DNA from: Pseudodesulfovibrio tunisiensis
GTDB taxonomy: Bacteria > Desulfobacterota > Desulfovibrionia > Desulfovibrionales > Desulfovibrionaceae
Assembly (NCBI RefSeq): GCF_022809775.1
Contig: NZ_CP094380.1
Location: forward strand, 434,001-498,000
DNA length: 64,000 bases
Direction of reading: 5' to 3'
A program made the position numbers and the translations under genes. Positions 44,460 through 52,441 of the stretch are shown piece after piece (within the stretch, counting starts at the first letter, position 1; every line of letters starts with the position of its first letter). Under the pieces are notes generated by a model that was not told the origin of the DNA, searched no databases, and worked only from the letters and a program-made list of their open reading frames with translations.

Positions 44460-44466
44460 TGTTTTT

Positions 44467-44495
44467 TTATATTTGGTGGCAATTTTTTTTGTCAA
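44467..44495 (-). promoter_or_regulatory. Near-consensus sigma-70 promoter for the cse1 operon leader
   Basis: Minus-strand TTGACA (44490-44495), 17-bp spacer, ATATAA (44467-44472); TATAAA one base further is an alternative -10. It directs RNA toward cse1, giving a leader of about 256 nt. The strongest promoter match I found in the window. Confidence 0.7.
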
Positions 44496-44508
44496 TAATG
44501 AACTTTAA

Positions 44509-44564
44509 AAATTTTAACAAATTCATATTTAGATTTTGCTTAAATTTTAACAAATTCATATTTA
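44509..44564. repeat. Two 23-bp direct repeats abutting the cse1 promoter
   Basis: Identical 23-bp AT-rich sequences at 44509-44531 and 44542-44564, 33 bp apart start to start, just upstream of the -35 element. On the minus strand each contains TATGAATTTGTTAAAATTT, which resembles the first 19 nt of the mini-CRISPR guide. They may be Cascade target sites or operators for a protein. Confidence 0.75.
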
Positions 44565-44575
44565 ACTATTTGACA

Positions 44576-44669
44576 TATAAAAATCCCCGCAGTGCGGGGA
44601 ACATAATAATTTTTTGCCATATTTTGGCAAACTCATACGGTTCATCCCCGCCCGAGCGGGGATGAACCG
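44576..44669 (-). ncRNA. One-spacer mini-CRISPR (CreR/CreA-like guide RNA) between cas3 and cse1
   Basis: In the cas direction, a first pseudo-repeat (44638-44669) ends in the exact 14 nt GCGGGGATGAACCG of the real repeat, so it can give the normal 5' handle. Its other half is the inverse of this, making a perfect 14-bp palindrome. A 33-nt spacer (44605-44637) follows. The second pseudo-repeat (44576-44604) keeps TGTTCCCCG and GCGGGGAT of the repeat with a one-base-shorter loop, and then runs into TTTTT, so it can also terminate. The spacer begins TATGAGTTTGCCAAAAT. It matches the two repeats beside the cse1 promoter at 14 of the first 17 positions; one of the mismatches is at position 6 and one at 12, which type I-E Cascade flips out. 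Confidence 0.65.
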
Positions 44670-44670
44670 T

Positions 44671-44700
44671 TCAATACAACGGTTTTTCGAATTCAGTCAA
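44671..44700 (-). promoter_or_regulatory. Possible promoter for the mini-CRISPR
   Basis: Minus-strand TTGACT (44695-44700), 18-bp spacer, TATTGA (44671-44676). It overlaps the cas3 stop codon and would start RNA close to the first pseudo-repeat. The -10 is poor, so this is tentative. Confidence 0.3.
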
Positions 44701-47311
44701 TCTGCAATCCCGATGTTTCGGAATACCTCACTGTCACTTCCTGGCCCCTGCCGTTTTTGGCCTTGCCTTTCCATATGCCCGGGGCTGTTTCCCGAACAGG
44801 GAGGCAGACACACCACTTGCCCTTGTCCGGCATGGCGGCCACGAGATCGTCAAAGGCCCGGGGCGAGGTCGGCGGCGGGACGGCTTCCGTGACTCGGCTC
44901 TGCATGACGCGGATTTCCGAACGCAGGCAGGTGGGCATGGTCGGGCCGGAACCGGTGTCGGCCCAGAGGCGGGCCGTGCCGTTCTCCATACGGATCAGAC
45001 GAAGGCCGTGGGACGGTTCGCCCAGACGTGTGGGCGCGGTGATTTCCGGTCCCCATGGATTGCTGTCCGCCAGATACCCGCAGTCGAATTGCAGCTTCAC
45101 GAAATTGGCGGCGGCGCGGTCGCTCAACTGTTTCGCAAGGGCCTTGGTCTGTTCCTCAAGAGCCTGTGGCGTGCGAATCTCCCGGTTGCCATAGGCGCCC
45201 TCCACCAGTTCGCGCGCATCCTCGGGCAGGCGCAGGCATCCCTTGTCGCAGAGCAGGCGTGCCGTACGCCACAGCAGGGCCGGGTCGGGGTACACATATT
45301 GTCCCTTGGCAAAGAAGTCGGCGTACCATGTCCCGGCAACATCCGGTGCCGGATTCGGCATGAGCACATGCATCACGGCCTGCTCGTAGCCGGGCGGTCT
45401 TTGGCGTTCATGACGATGGCATCGTCCGGCGCGCTGGATCAGCAGTTCCATGGGCGCGAGATCCGAAAGGAGCAGGTCGAAATCCAAGTCGAGAGATTGT
45501 TCAACTACCTGAGATGCAAGGAGAATTTTTTTGCGCCTGTCCTTCGCGCAACTCTGTTTGCCGAAGCGGGCGAGAACTTTTCTTTCAATGGCTGCCCTGT
45601 CGCAGCCCGTGAACGCGGCATGAAAAATCAGCACGTCCTCGGTAGGCAGGCCGTATTCTTCAGTCAGGACACGAGCGGCTTCCAATACATCATATACGGT
45701 GTTGCGTACCCAGCAGGCGCAGGCGCCGTCCCGGTGCGCCCGGCACAGCGTCTCGAACATGGCGGACTCGTCGTGTTCCGGGAGCACGGTCACGTTCAGG
45801 GCGCGATTCGTGTCCACCGGCTGTTCCATGGTCCTGCCGTCGGCCACGCGCGTCATGAGCGGGAAGTGTTCTTCCTTTGCGGTAAAAGGTTCGCAGGGGG
45901 CATCGGCAAGCTCGCGTCCCTTTGTCCATGCCGCGACCAGTCCCTGTCGCAGGCTCCGGGGCAGGGTGGCGGACAGCAGTATTGCGCTGCCGCTCATGGC
46001 AGCATGAAAGGTGAGCAGATTCTTCAGAAGTGTCCCCGTGTATTCGTCATAGGCGTGCACCTCGTCCGCCACGAGCACGGAACGGCACAGGCCGAGCAGT
46101 CGGAGCGACTGGTGCCGCGCTCCCAGCACGCTCAGCAGGGCCTGATCAATGGTTCCGGCTCCGCAGGGCGCGAGCAGGGATTTCTTGCGATTGTCCGCAA
46201 GCCACGCGGAGCACGTGGCGCGTCCGTCGCTTCTGCCATTGTCGCAAGCCGTGTCGTGCGTGAGGCTGGCAATGAAGTCGTTGTTCAGCACGGTTCCGCC
46301 GTGTGCCAGAACCAGCGACGCGTCCGGGGTGTCGAACAGGGCGTGGTAGGATTCGGAAAGTCTGTCGTACATGGCGTTGGCCGTGGCCATGGTGGGCAGT
46401 CCCACGAATATGCCGGATGCCAATCCGTGGCGCATGAGCCGATGTGCAGCCAGAATCGCGGCCTCGGTCTTGCCTCCGCCGGTCAGGTCTTCCAGAATCA
46501 GCAGTTCGGGGCCGGACGGTTCGGGAAGGTTCATGACCGCCGTTTGCATGAGGCCGGGAGTGGCGTTTTGCGGAAGGTGAGGCAGCAGGGTGTGAAATGC
46601 CGAATTCGGACTTGGCGGAACTTCCTTCAGATGCAGGTCTGCCACGGCCCGTGAGGCCTTTTCCTGAGCCTTTGGCCAGTATGCCGAGGTCCCGCGCCAT
46701 TGGCTGTCCGGTCCGAACCAGTGTTCGTTGGAGCCGATCCAGTCCGCAAGGATGGTCAGGCCCGCTGCAAGCCATGACAAGTGGGTGAAATCCGGATCAT
46801 CGCCAAATGGAGCGAGAGGAAAGAGCGCGGCGACCTCCAGCAGATATTCCCGGGCGTCTTCTGTTGTTGATCGAGGAATGTCCCGCCGGGAAAGTTCCCG
46901 GAATGCTTCGGGAGTGCCGTGGTGACACAGGGTCGCAACAAGAAGCGGCTTCAACAGGTCTTCCTCAGGCAGTTCGAGATCAACGCCTGGACGGACGATG
47001 TTCCAGAGATTGAGCCCCAGCACCGTGTGATGCGGGCCGCCCCTTGCCGGATGGCCGAGGCGTTTCCCCAGAGCCGGATCAAGGTTCTGAAATGCCGGAA
47101 GCAGTTTTCCCAGATCATGGCAGGCGATCAGGAACAGAAGAAGGTTTTCCGTTTGCGTTTCCGTGGCCGGAGAGAGCAAAGCCATGACCGTGCGCCATCG
47201 GGGATTGGCTCGCAGCAGGGCCTGCGCAACGGCTGCCACATCCAGACAATGGTGGCATGCATGATGCCACTCCCCGTTGGAAAAGGTCTTTCCCCAGTAG
47301 TCGAATTGCAT
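44693..47311 (-). CDS. cas3: CRISPR-associated helicase-nuclease Cas3
   Basis: 872 residues. The N-terminal HD nuclease has WHHACHHCLDVAAV and LIACHDLGKLLPAFQ. The superfamily 2 helicase has EDLTGGGKTEAAI (motif I), VADEVHAYD (motif II, DEVH), LLSATLP (motif III) and IQRAGRCHRH (motif VI). It degrades DNA bound by Cascade. I chose the ATG at 47311 because it precedes the HD domain as in the family and has a purine-rich ribosome site. The upstream terminator of the barrel gene ends only about 20 bp before it, leaving almost no room for a promoter. Confidence 0.96.
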   Translation of the reverse strand: MQFDYWGKTFSNGEWHHACHHCLDVAAVAQALLRANPRWRTVMALLSPATETQTENLLLFLIACHDLGKLLPAFQNLDPALGKRLGHPARGGPHHTVLGLNLWNIVRPGVDLELPEEDLLKPLLVATLCHHGTPEAFRELSRRDIPRSTTEDAREYLLEVAALFPLAPFGDDPDFTHLSWLAAGLTILADWIGSNEHWFGPDSQWRGTSAYWPKAQEKASRAVADLHLKEVPPSPNSAFHTLLPHLPQNATPGLMQTAVMNLPEPSGPELLILEDLTGGGKTEAAILAAHRLMRHGLASGIFVGLPTMATANAMYDRLSESYHALFDTPDASLVLAHGGTVLNNDFIASLTHDTACDNGRSDGRATCSAWLADNRKKSLLAPCGAGTIDQALLSVLGARHQSLRLLGLCRSVLVADEVHAYDEYTGTLLKNLLTFHAAMSGSAILLSATLPRSLRQGLVAAWTKGRELADAPCEPFTAKEEHFPLMTRVADGRTMEQPVDTNRALNVTVLPEHDESAMFETLCRAHRDGACACWVRNTVYDVLEAARVLTEEYGLPTEDVLIFHAAFTGCDRAAIERKVLARFGKQSCAKDRRKKILLASQVVEQSLDLDFDLLLSDLAPMELLIQRAGRCHRHERQRPPGYEQAVMHVLMPNPAPDVAGTWYADFFAKGQYVYPDPALLWRTARLLCDKGCLRLPEDARELVEGAYGNREIRTPQALEEQTKALAKQLSDRAAANFVKLQFDCGYLADSNPWGPEITAPTRLGEPSHGLRLIRMENGTARLWADTGSGPTMPTCLRSEIRVMQSRVTEAVPPPTSPRAFDDLVAAMPDKGKWCVCLPVRETAPGIWKGKAKNGRGQEVTVRYSETSGLQID

Positions 47312-47332
47312 GGTGTCCCCTCTCCGGAGGGT

Positions 47333-47367
47333 AAAAAAAAAGCCCCGCCAATCATGGTCGGGGCTTT
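47333..47367 (-). terminator. Terminator after the beta-barrel gene
   Basis: 9-bp stem AAAGCCCCG/CGGGGCTTT (47339-47347 and 47359-47367), extended by CCA/TGG inside, with a long T run on the minus strand. It lies directly upstream of cas3. Confidence 0.85.
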
Positions 47368-47379
47368 GAGGCAAGGTAC

Positions 47380-47976
47380 CTAGAAATTGTATCGCAGGCC
47401 CAGACCGAGTCTGTGGGCGTCGAAATCGCCCTTTACCCCGTCATAATCCAGCGTATCCAGACCGAACGTGTACTTGTAGTCCAGATTCATGGATATGTTT
47501 TCCGTCAGGTGGTAGCCGACACCGAGGATGGGTTGCATCAGGGGAACGCTATCCGAGGCATGGTCGCCGTACACTTCGCCCTTGGACCAGCCGTAGCCGC
47601 CGCCAAGGCCGAGGTAGGCAAACCACTGGCTGCTGTTTTCGAATTCCCAAAGCGCGTTGACCATGATGGCCTTCATGTCGACGGAGCCGTCGGGGTGGGC
47701 ACTGGCGCCGCCAGCCTTGACCTTGTCGATGTCCGATTTGAAATAGCTGCCTTCCAGCTCCAGACGCAGTCCGATGGGCCAGTGATAGCCTGCATATGCA
47801 GTGACACCGAAACCCGGGTCGAAGGTGACGTCCAGACCTGTGGCAGATACGTCCGTTTCCTGCAGTTGCTGTCCGGAGAGCAGCATGCCGACATAGGGAC
47901 CGTATTCGGTCTTTGCTGCCATCGCGGTGGAAGCGAGGACAAGGACAAGCATTATGGCAAAAGCAATTTTCTTCAT
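47380..47976 (-). CDS. Outer-membrane beta-barrel protein (OmpW/opacity-like)
   Basis: 198 residues with a signal peptide (about 1-20, cut near AMAA). The mature chain shows alternating strands with aromatic belts (TAYAGYHWPIGLRLELEGSYF, WFAYLGLGGGYG, ISMNLDYKYTFG) and ends in Phe (LGLRYNF), as outer-membrane barrels do. About eight strands are expected. The function is unknown; small pores or surface adhesins share this fold. The ATG at 47976 follows CGGAGGAAA. It is monogenic, with its own terminator. Confidence 0.85.
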   Translation of the reverse strand: MKKIAFAIMLVLVLASTAMAAKTEYGPYVGMLLSGQQLQETDVSATGLDVTFDPGFGVTAYAGYHWPIGLRLELEGSYFKSDIDKVKAGGASAHPDGSVDMKAIMVNALWEFENSSQWFAYLGLGGGYGWSKGEVYGDHASDSVPLMQPILGVGYHLTENISMNLDYKYTFGLDTLDYDGVKGDFDAHRLGLGLRYNF

Positions 47977-48056
47977 GAATTTCCTCCGAATTTGAACGAT
48001 AATTAAATATACGTTCGAAGAGATTCCTTCGCAAGTCTCTTTTTCGGAAAAAACAC

Positions 48057-48091
48057 ACAAAAAAAGGCCTTGCGATTTCTCGCAAAGCCTT
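48057..48091 (-). terminator. Terminator after tRNA-Pro
   Basis: 12-bp stem with one wobble (48064-48075 and 48080-48091), loop TTTC, T run on the minus strand at 48057-48063. Confidence 0.75.
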
Positions 48092-48099
48092 GATTTATC

Positions 48100-48176
48100 T
48101 GGTCGGGATGGAGTGATTTGAACACTCGATCTCTGCGTCCCGAACGCAGCGCTCTACCAGACTGAGCCACATCCCG
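48100..48176 (-). tRNA. tRNA-Pro (anticodon CGG)
   Basis: 77 nt including an encoded CCA. Acceptor CGGGATG pairs with CATCCCG. The D arm is GCTC...GAGC, the anticodon arm CTGCG-TTCGGGA-CGCAG (anticodon CGG), and the T arm GAGTG-TTCAAAT-CACTC. All arms pair fully. Confidence 0.97.
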
Positions 48177-48189
48177 TCGTGCGGAAAAA

Positions 48190-48218
48190 GGTCTAGCCAA
48201 ACCGAAAACAAAAGGCAA
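48190..48218 (-). promoter_or_regulatory. Candidate promoter for tRNA-Pro
   Basis: Minus-strand TTGCCT (48213-48218), 17-bp spacer, TAGACC (48190-48195), about 14 bp before the tRNA 5' end. The rest of 48219-48411 holds no gene. Confidence 0.4.
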
Positions 48219-48411
48219 GACAAAATTTCATCTTTTTCTTGGCGATAGACAAACATAATAATTGAGCCTATTGTTTACGGCATTGAAATTGAAGTGACGG
48301 ATGCCCGGGGGCAATAGCTTTCGCGCCGAAGTTCCCCTTTGTTTTTTCTTGTCCTGTGCCGAGCGTGGCGAAGATTTTCGTTGCGCGGATTATGAATTCA
48401 AGGAGCGAATC

Positions 48412-49461
48412 GTGATAAAAGTGCTTGTCGTGGATGATTCCGCCTTCATGCGGAAGGCGATCAGCACGATGCTGGATAAAGATCCCGGAATCAGGGTTGT
48501 GGGAACCGCCCGCAACGGTGAGGAAGGGCTCGACATGGTGAGAAAGCTCGATCCGGATGTGGTCACCATGGACATTGAGATGCCGAAGATGGACGGTCTG
48601 ACCGCACTTCGGCATATCATGATGGAATCTCCAAGGCCCGTGCTCATGGTCAGTTCCCTGACCACGGAGGGGGCCGAGTCCACGCTCAAGGCCATGGAAC
48701 TTGGGGCCGTGGATTTCATTCCCAAGCAATTGTCCAAGGTGTCTCTTGATATCGTCAAGATCGAGCGAGACCTTCGGGAAAAGGTCAAGACCGTTGCCAT
48801 GCGCAAGATGCGCCATGCACTGGTGCGGCGTGCGCCGCGTCCCAAGGCCACGCTCAAGCGCCCGACCACAGTGCGCGGTTCCCGGCTGGTGCGGGATGTG
48901 GTCGCGATTGGCGTGTCCACCGGCGGACCGCCTGCCGTGCAGAAGGTCCTGTCCGCACTTCCCGAGGATTTCCCGGCCAGTATCGTCATTGCCCAACATA
49001 TGCCTGCGGCCTTTACCGGCCCTTTTGCCAAGCGGCTCGACAGCGTGAGCCGGATTTCCGTCAAGGAGGCGGAGCCCGGTGACGTGCTTCGTCCCGGACA
49101 TGCCTTCGTGGCCCCGGGTGGCAAGCATATCGTGCTGGATCAGAAGATCAGCCGCGTCGATGTTGTCGTCAGTGAAGAACCGCGCGACGCCTTGTACAAG
49201 CCTTCCGCCAACGTGCTCATCAATTCCGTAGCCGAGGCCGTGGGACACAGAGGGCTCGGCGTGATCCTGACCGGAATGGGCAACGATGGCATGGAGGGCG
49301 TTCAGGCCCTCAAGCAGAAAGGCGGAAGGGCATTGGCCCAGAGCGATTCCTCCTGTGTGGTCTATGGCATGCCCAAGGCCATTGTTGATGCGAATCTGGC
49401 GGATGAAATCATTGACCTCGACGACATGGCCGAGGCTATCTTTGCGAATCTGTACAAGTAG
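48412..49461 (+). CDS. cheB: Chemotaxis response regulator / protein-glutamate methylesterase CheB
   Basis: 349 residues. The N-terminal receiver domain has VLVVDDSAFMRK and the phospho-acceptor Asp in VVTMDIEMPKMDG (about residue 53). A linker of about 40 basic residues is followed by the methylesterase domain: AIGVSTGGPPAV (Ser), VIAQHMPAAFTGPFA (His), and GVILTGMGNDGMEG (Asp). It demethylates or deamidates receptors. The start is probably GTG at 48412, with AAGGAG nine nt before it; the open frame before it is not CheB-like. Confidence 0.93.
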   Translation: MIKVLVVDDSAFMRKAISTMLDKDPGIRVVGTARNGEEGLDMVRKLDPDVVTMDIEMPKMDGLTALRHIMMESPRPVLMVSSLTTEGAESTLKAMELGAVDFIPKQLSKVSLDIVKIERDLREKVKTVAMRKMRHALVRRAPRPKATLKRPTTVRGSRLVRDVVAIGVSTGGPPAVQKVLSALPEDFPASIVIAQHMPAAFTGPFAKRLDSVSRISVKEAEPGDVLRPGHAFVAPGGKHIVLDQKISRVDVVVSEEPRDALYKPSANVLINSVAEAVGHRGLGVILTGMGNDGMEGVQALKQKGGRALAQSDSSCVVYGMPKAIVDANLADEIIDLDDMAEAIFANLYK

Positions 49462-49502
49462 GTCCGGTGCAATCAACATAAACTCCAAGGGGGATCCTCC
49501 AG

Positions 49503-51440
49503 ATGGCGGAATGCAAGGAGTTCCTGCGACTGCTGAAAAGCGACGACAAGGAAATTGTGCGCGAAGGGGCGTTTCGCGCTGGCGAGCATGATTGCATCGA
49601 GGCCGTGCCGCTTTTGGCCGAACTGCTGACAACCAATCACCTCGGCATTCAGGAGGCGGCGGACAGTTCCCTGCGCAAGATCGGCGGCAAGGCCACGGTT
49701 CAGGCCGTCCTGCCCCTGCTGCGATCGGATGATGCTCCGGTCCGCAATCTTGCCATGGACATCCTGCGCGAGGTCGGCAATCAGGATATCGGATCGCTGA
49801 CCAGGCTCATTCATGATGAAGACCCGGACATTCGCATTTTCGTGGCTGACATTCTTGGTTCCACAGCGAACTCGCTTGCCGTGGAACCGCTTTGCGATGC
49901 GCTTTTGAAGGACCCGGAAGTGAATGTCCGGTATCAGGCCGCCGTGAGTCTCGGCGAACTCGGGATGGAAGAGGCTGCCCCCTGTCTGAACAAGGCCATG
50001 AAGGACGAGGAGTGGGTTCAGTATTCCGTGATCGAGGCATTGACCAAGATCGGGCATTCCAGCTCGGTCGATGCATTGGTTCGGGCCTTGGACGGCGCCT
50101 CCGACCTTGTGGCGTCCATGATCATCGATGCGCTCGGCGAGATGGGAAACGTCAAGGCCGTGACCATGCTGCTTCGCCGCATGGACGATTCCGCGACAGC
50201 GCTTCGGAACAAGATCGTCAAGGCCGTGGTCAGGATTCTCGGTGGCAAGTCCCTGACCTTGCTCAGCGAGGACGAGCGCGAGAAATTTCGTCAGTACCTT
50301 CTGGTCGCGCTCAAGGACGAGGACGTGGATATTCAGGATGCCGCGATTCAGGGGCTGGCCTATGTCGGCGGGGAAAAGGCATCCCGGGGGATTCTCCAGA
50401 TTGCCGGAGCTCTGGATCAGGATCGGGATCAGGAACGGCTTGCCGTCATTCTCGCCTTTCTGGCCCAGATCGGGCTGACCGATGCGCTCAAGGCTGGCGT
50501 ACTGGATGAAAATCCCGAGGTGGCGCGCGTCGCGGTGCAGACCGTTGCCCAGATCGGCGGTGATGCCTGTGACGAGAACGGCTTGATCTGCGGGGTGCTC
50601 AAGGAGGCTTTCTGGCAGGTCGGCTTGTACATCCAGCGGCAGATAATCAGCGTTCTGGCTGCCCGGGCCTCGGTGGAGGAAAAGGATTTCTTCATCAGGG
50701 TACTGGAGGAGCACAAGGACGGGACCGTGCTCAAAAGCGTGGTCTACATGCTGGGCGAGCGTTTTCGTCTGGCCGAAGTCGTGGACAGGGTGTTCCCTCT
50801 GCTCGACCATCAGTACGACGATGTGAAGGAAGCGGCTCTTGAGGCGCTTATTGCCATTGACGGTCCGGAAGTCCATGAACGCTTTGCTGCAATGTTTGCG
50901 AGCGAGAACCCCGTGGACAGGCTCATGTCCACATATGCCCTCGGCAAGATGGGACCAGGCAGTCATGGGGGAATTCTCGCGGCGGCTCTTGAGGACGAGA
51001 TTCCGGATATCCGCAAGGTCGCTGTGGAAGCGCTGGCCTCTGCCGCAGAGGATGTCGAGGACTGGAAGTCGCTGCTGCTGACCCGATTGGGGGATGAGAA
51101 CAAGGACGTCCGGCTTACCGTGATCGAAATCATGGGCAGGATTTACGACGACAGTTTCATTCCGTATCTGATCGAAGCTCTGGGTGATCATGATGATTGG
51201 GTGCGGATTCGCGCTGTGGATGCGCTCGGCGAACACCAGGAGGCCTCGGCGGTTCCCGAACTGATCGGTCTGCTGGAAAGCCAGAACAATTTCGTGGTGA
51301 TGAAGGCCATGGAGGCGTTGAGCCAGATCGGCGGAACTTCTGCATTCAGGGCGCTTCTGGAAATAACGAACAGCGATGAATACGAATTGGCCAGTGCCGC
51401 GGAAGAGGCTATTGCCAGAATTCAGGAATCACAGGAGTAG
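49503..51440 (+). CDS. HEAT-repeat (PBS lyase-type) scaffold protein in the chemosensory cluster
   Basis: 645 residues made of about eighteen to twenty degenerate HEAT/PBS-lyase repeats, each about 31 residues and two helices: for example AVPLLAELLTTNHLGIQEAA, PYLIEALGDHDDWVRIRA and AVPELIGLLESQNNFVVMKA. No catalytic motif or membrane segment is visible. It probably forms a curved solenoid that binds a partner. It lies between cheB (41 bp) and cheR (9 bp), so it is co-transcribed and likely part of this signalling complex. It is not a usual Che component. Confidence 0.85.
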   Translation: MAECKEFLRLLKSDDKEIVREGAFRAGEHDCIEAVPLLAELLTTNHLGIQEAADSSLRKIGGKATVQAVLPLLRSDDAPVRNLAMDILREVGNQDIGSLTRLIHDEDPDIRIFVADILGSTANSLAVEPLCDALLKDPEVNVRYQAAVSLGELGMEEAAPCLNKAMKDEEWVQYSVIEALTKIGHSSSVDALVRALDGASDLVASMIIDALGEMGNVKAVTMLLRRMDDSATALRNKIVKAVVRILGGKSLTLLSEDEREKFRQYLLVALKDEDVDIQDAAIQGLAYVGGEKASRGILQIAGALDQDRDQERLAVILAFLAQIGLTDALKAGVLDENPEVARVAVQTVAQIGGDACDENGLICGVLKEAFWQVGLYIQRQIISVLAARASVEEKDFFIRVLEEHKDGTVLKSVVYMLGERFRLAEVVDRVFPLLDHQYDDVKEAALEALIAIDGPEVHERFAAMFASENPVDRLMSTYALGKMGPGSHGGILAAALEDEIPDIRKVAVEALASAAEDVEDWKSLLLTRLGDENKDVRLTVIEIMGRIYDDSFIPYLIEALGDHDDWVRIRAVDALGEHQEASAVPELIGLLESQNNFVVMKAMEALSQIGGTSAFRALLEITNSDEYELASAAEEAIARIQESQE

Positions 51441-51449
51441 CCGTTCCAA

Positions 51450-52325
51450 ATGGCATCGTTATTTTCCAAGACCATCAGCCTGGGAAAGGAGCTGAAGATT
51501 TCCGACGAGGAGTTCGTGAATCTTCGCGGGTTCATTTACGAGCAGTGCGGGATTTATATTGCGGACAACCGGAAATATCTTCTTGAAAACAGGCTCGGCA
51601 ATCGTCTCAAGAAATTGAACCTCAAGGATTTCGAGGAATATTACTACTACCTTCGGTATGATCCGGGCAAGGCTTCGGAATTGAAGAAGCTGTTCGAGGT
51701 CATTACGACCAATGAAACGAGCTTTTATCGCAACCCTCCGCAGTTGCAGGTCTTTCAGGAAAAGGTCCTGACCGATGTTTTGAAAGTCGCTCGTTCCAAG
51801 GGAAAAAAGCTCCGCATCTGGTCGGCTGGCTGTTCCACGGGCGAGGAACCATACACTGTTTCCATCATTGTTCACGAATTGCTGAAGTCCGAAGTCGGTG
51901 CCTGGGATATTCGCATCACGGCCAATGACCTTTCCGATCGGGTGCTGGAATCGGCGCGAAAGGGCGTTTACAACGACTATACGTTGCGCACCACGCCCCG
52001 GGAGATCGTGAGTCGGTATTTCGATGCCGAGGACAAGACGTTCCGCATTCGGCCCGAGGTGAAGAAGCTGGTCAGCTTCGGGCAGATCAACCTGAATGAC
52101 AGGACGCAGATGCGACGGGTGGAGCGTTCGCAGATCATTTTCTGCCGCAACGTGATCATCTACTTCGACGATGACATGAAACGACGTGTGATCAGCGCCT
52201 TTTATGACAATCTGCTGCCCGGCGGATACCTCATCATCGGCCATTCCGAGTCTCTGCACAATATTTCCAGGGCGTTCAAGCCGATTCATTTCCCCGGGGC
52301 CATTATCTACAAGAAGGAAGAGTAA
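51450..52325 (+). CDS. cheR: Chemotaxis protein methyltransferase CheR
   Basis: 291 residues. The N-terminal helical domain is followed by VITTNETSFYRNPPQLQVF and the AdoMet site LRIWSAGCSTGEEPYT (about residue 123). Asp ligand regions are RITANDLSDRVL and IIFCRNVIIYFD, both CheR hallmarks. It methylates receptor glutamates, opposing CheB. It starts 9 bp after the HEAT-repeat gene. No receptor gene is in the window. Confidence 0.95.
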   Translation: MASLFSKTISLGKELKISDEEFVNLRGFIYEQCGIYIADNRKYLLENRLGNRLKKLNLKDFEEYYYYLRYDPGKASELKKLFEVITTNETSFYRNPPQLQVFQEKVLTDVLKVARSKGKKLRIWSAGCSTGEEPYTVSIIVHELLKSEVGAWDIRITANDLSDRVLESARKGVYNDYTLRTTPREIVSRYFDAEDKTFRIRPEVKKLVSFGQINLNDRTQMRRVERSQIIFCRNVIIYFDDDMKRRVISAFYDNLLPGGYLIIGHSESLHNISRAFKPIHFPGAIIYKKEE

Positions 52326-52441
52326 TGGTTCGGGTGTCTGCAACCATGATGCATTGCTGTCGGTCCGGTCGCACAGCCGTACCGGGAGAATCCTGTTGAA
52401 ACTCCGCGACGCGCCGTGCTAAATCCGATAGGGGGAGATTT

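Noticed and set aside
44433-44468. Plus-strand intrinsic terminator (stem then T run)
   Set aside because: No plus-strand gene lies upstream. The same stem fits better as the 5' end of the minus-strand leader RNA, and the T run is the promoter's A/T region.
44447-44665. 72-residue plus-strand open frame in the cas3-cse1 interval
   Set aside because: Low-complexity Phe/Asn/Lys sequence read from AT-rich DNA, crossing the promoter, direct repeats and mini-CRISPR; no ribosome site.
44638-44669. Palindrome read as the cas3 terminator
   Set aside because: Strong stem but no T run follows in the cas3 direction; the second pseudo-repeat, which has one, is the better terminator.
48100-48176. tRNA as a mobile-element attachment site
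   Set aside because: The nearby genes are not integrase-linked and no partial tRNA copy was found in the window.
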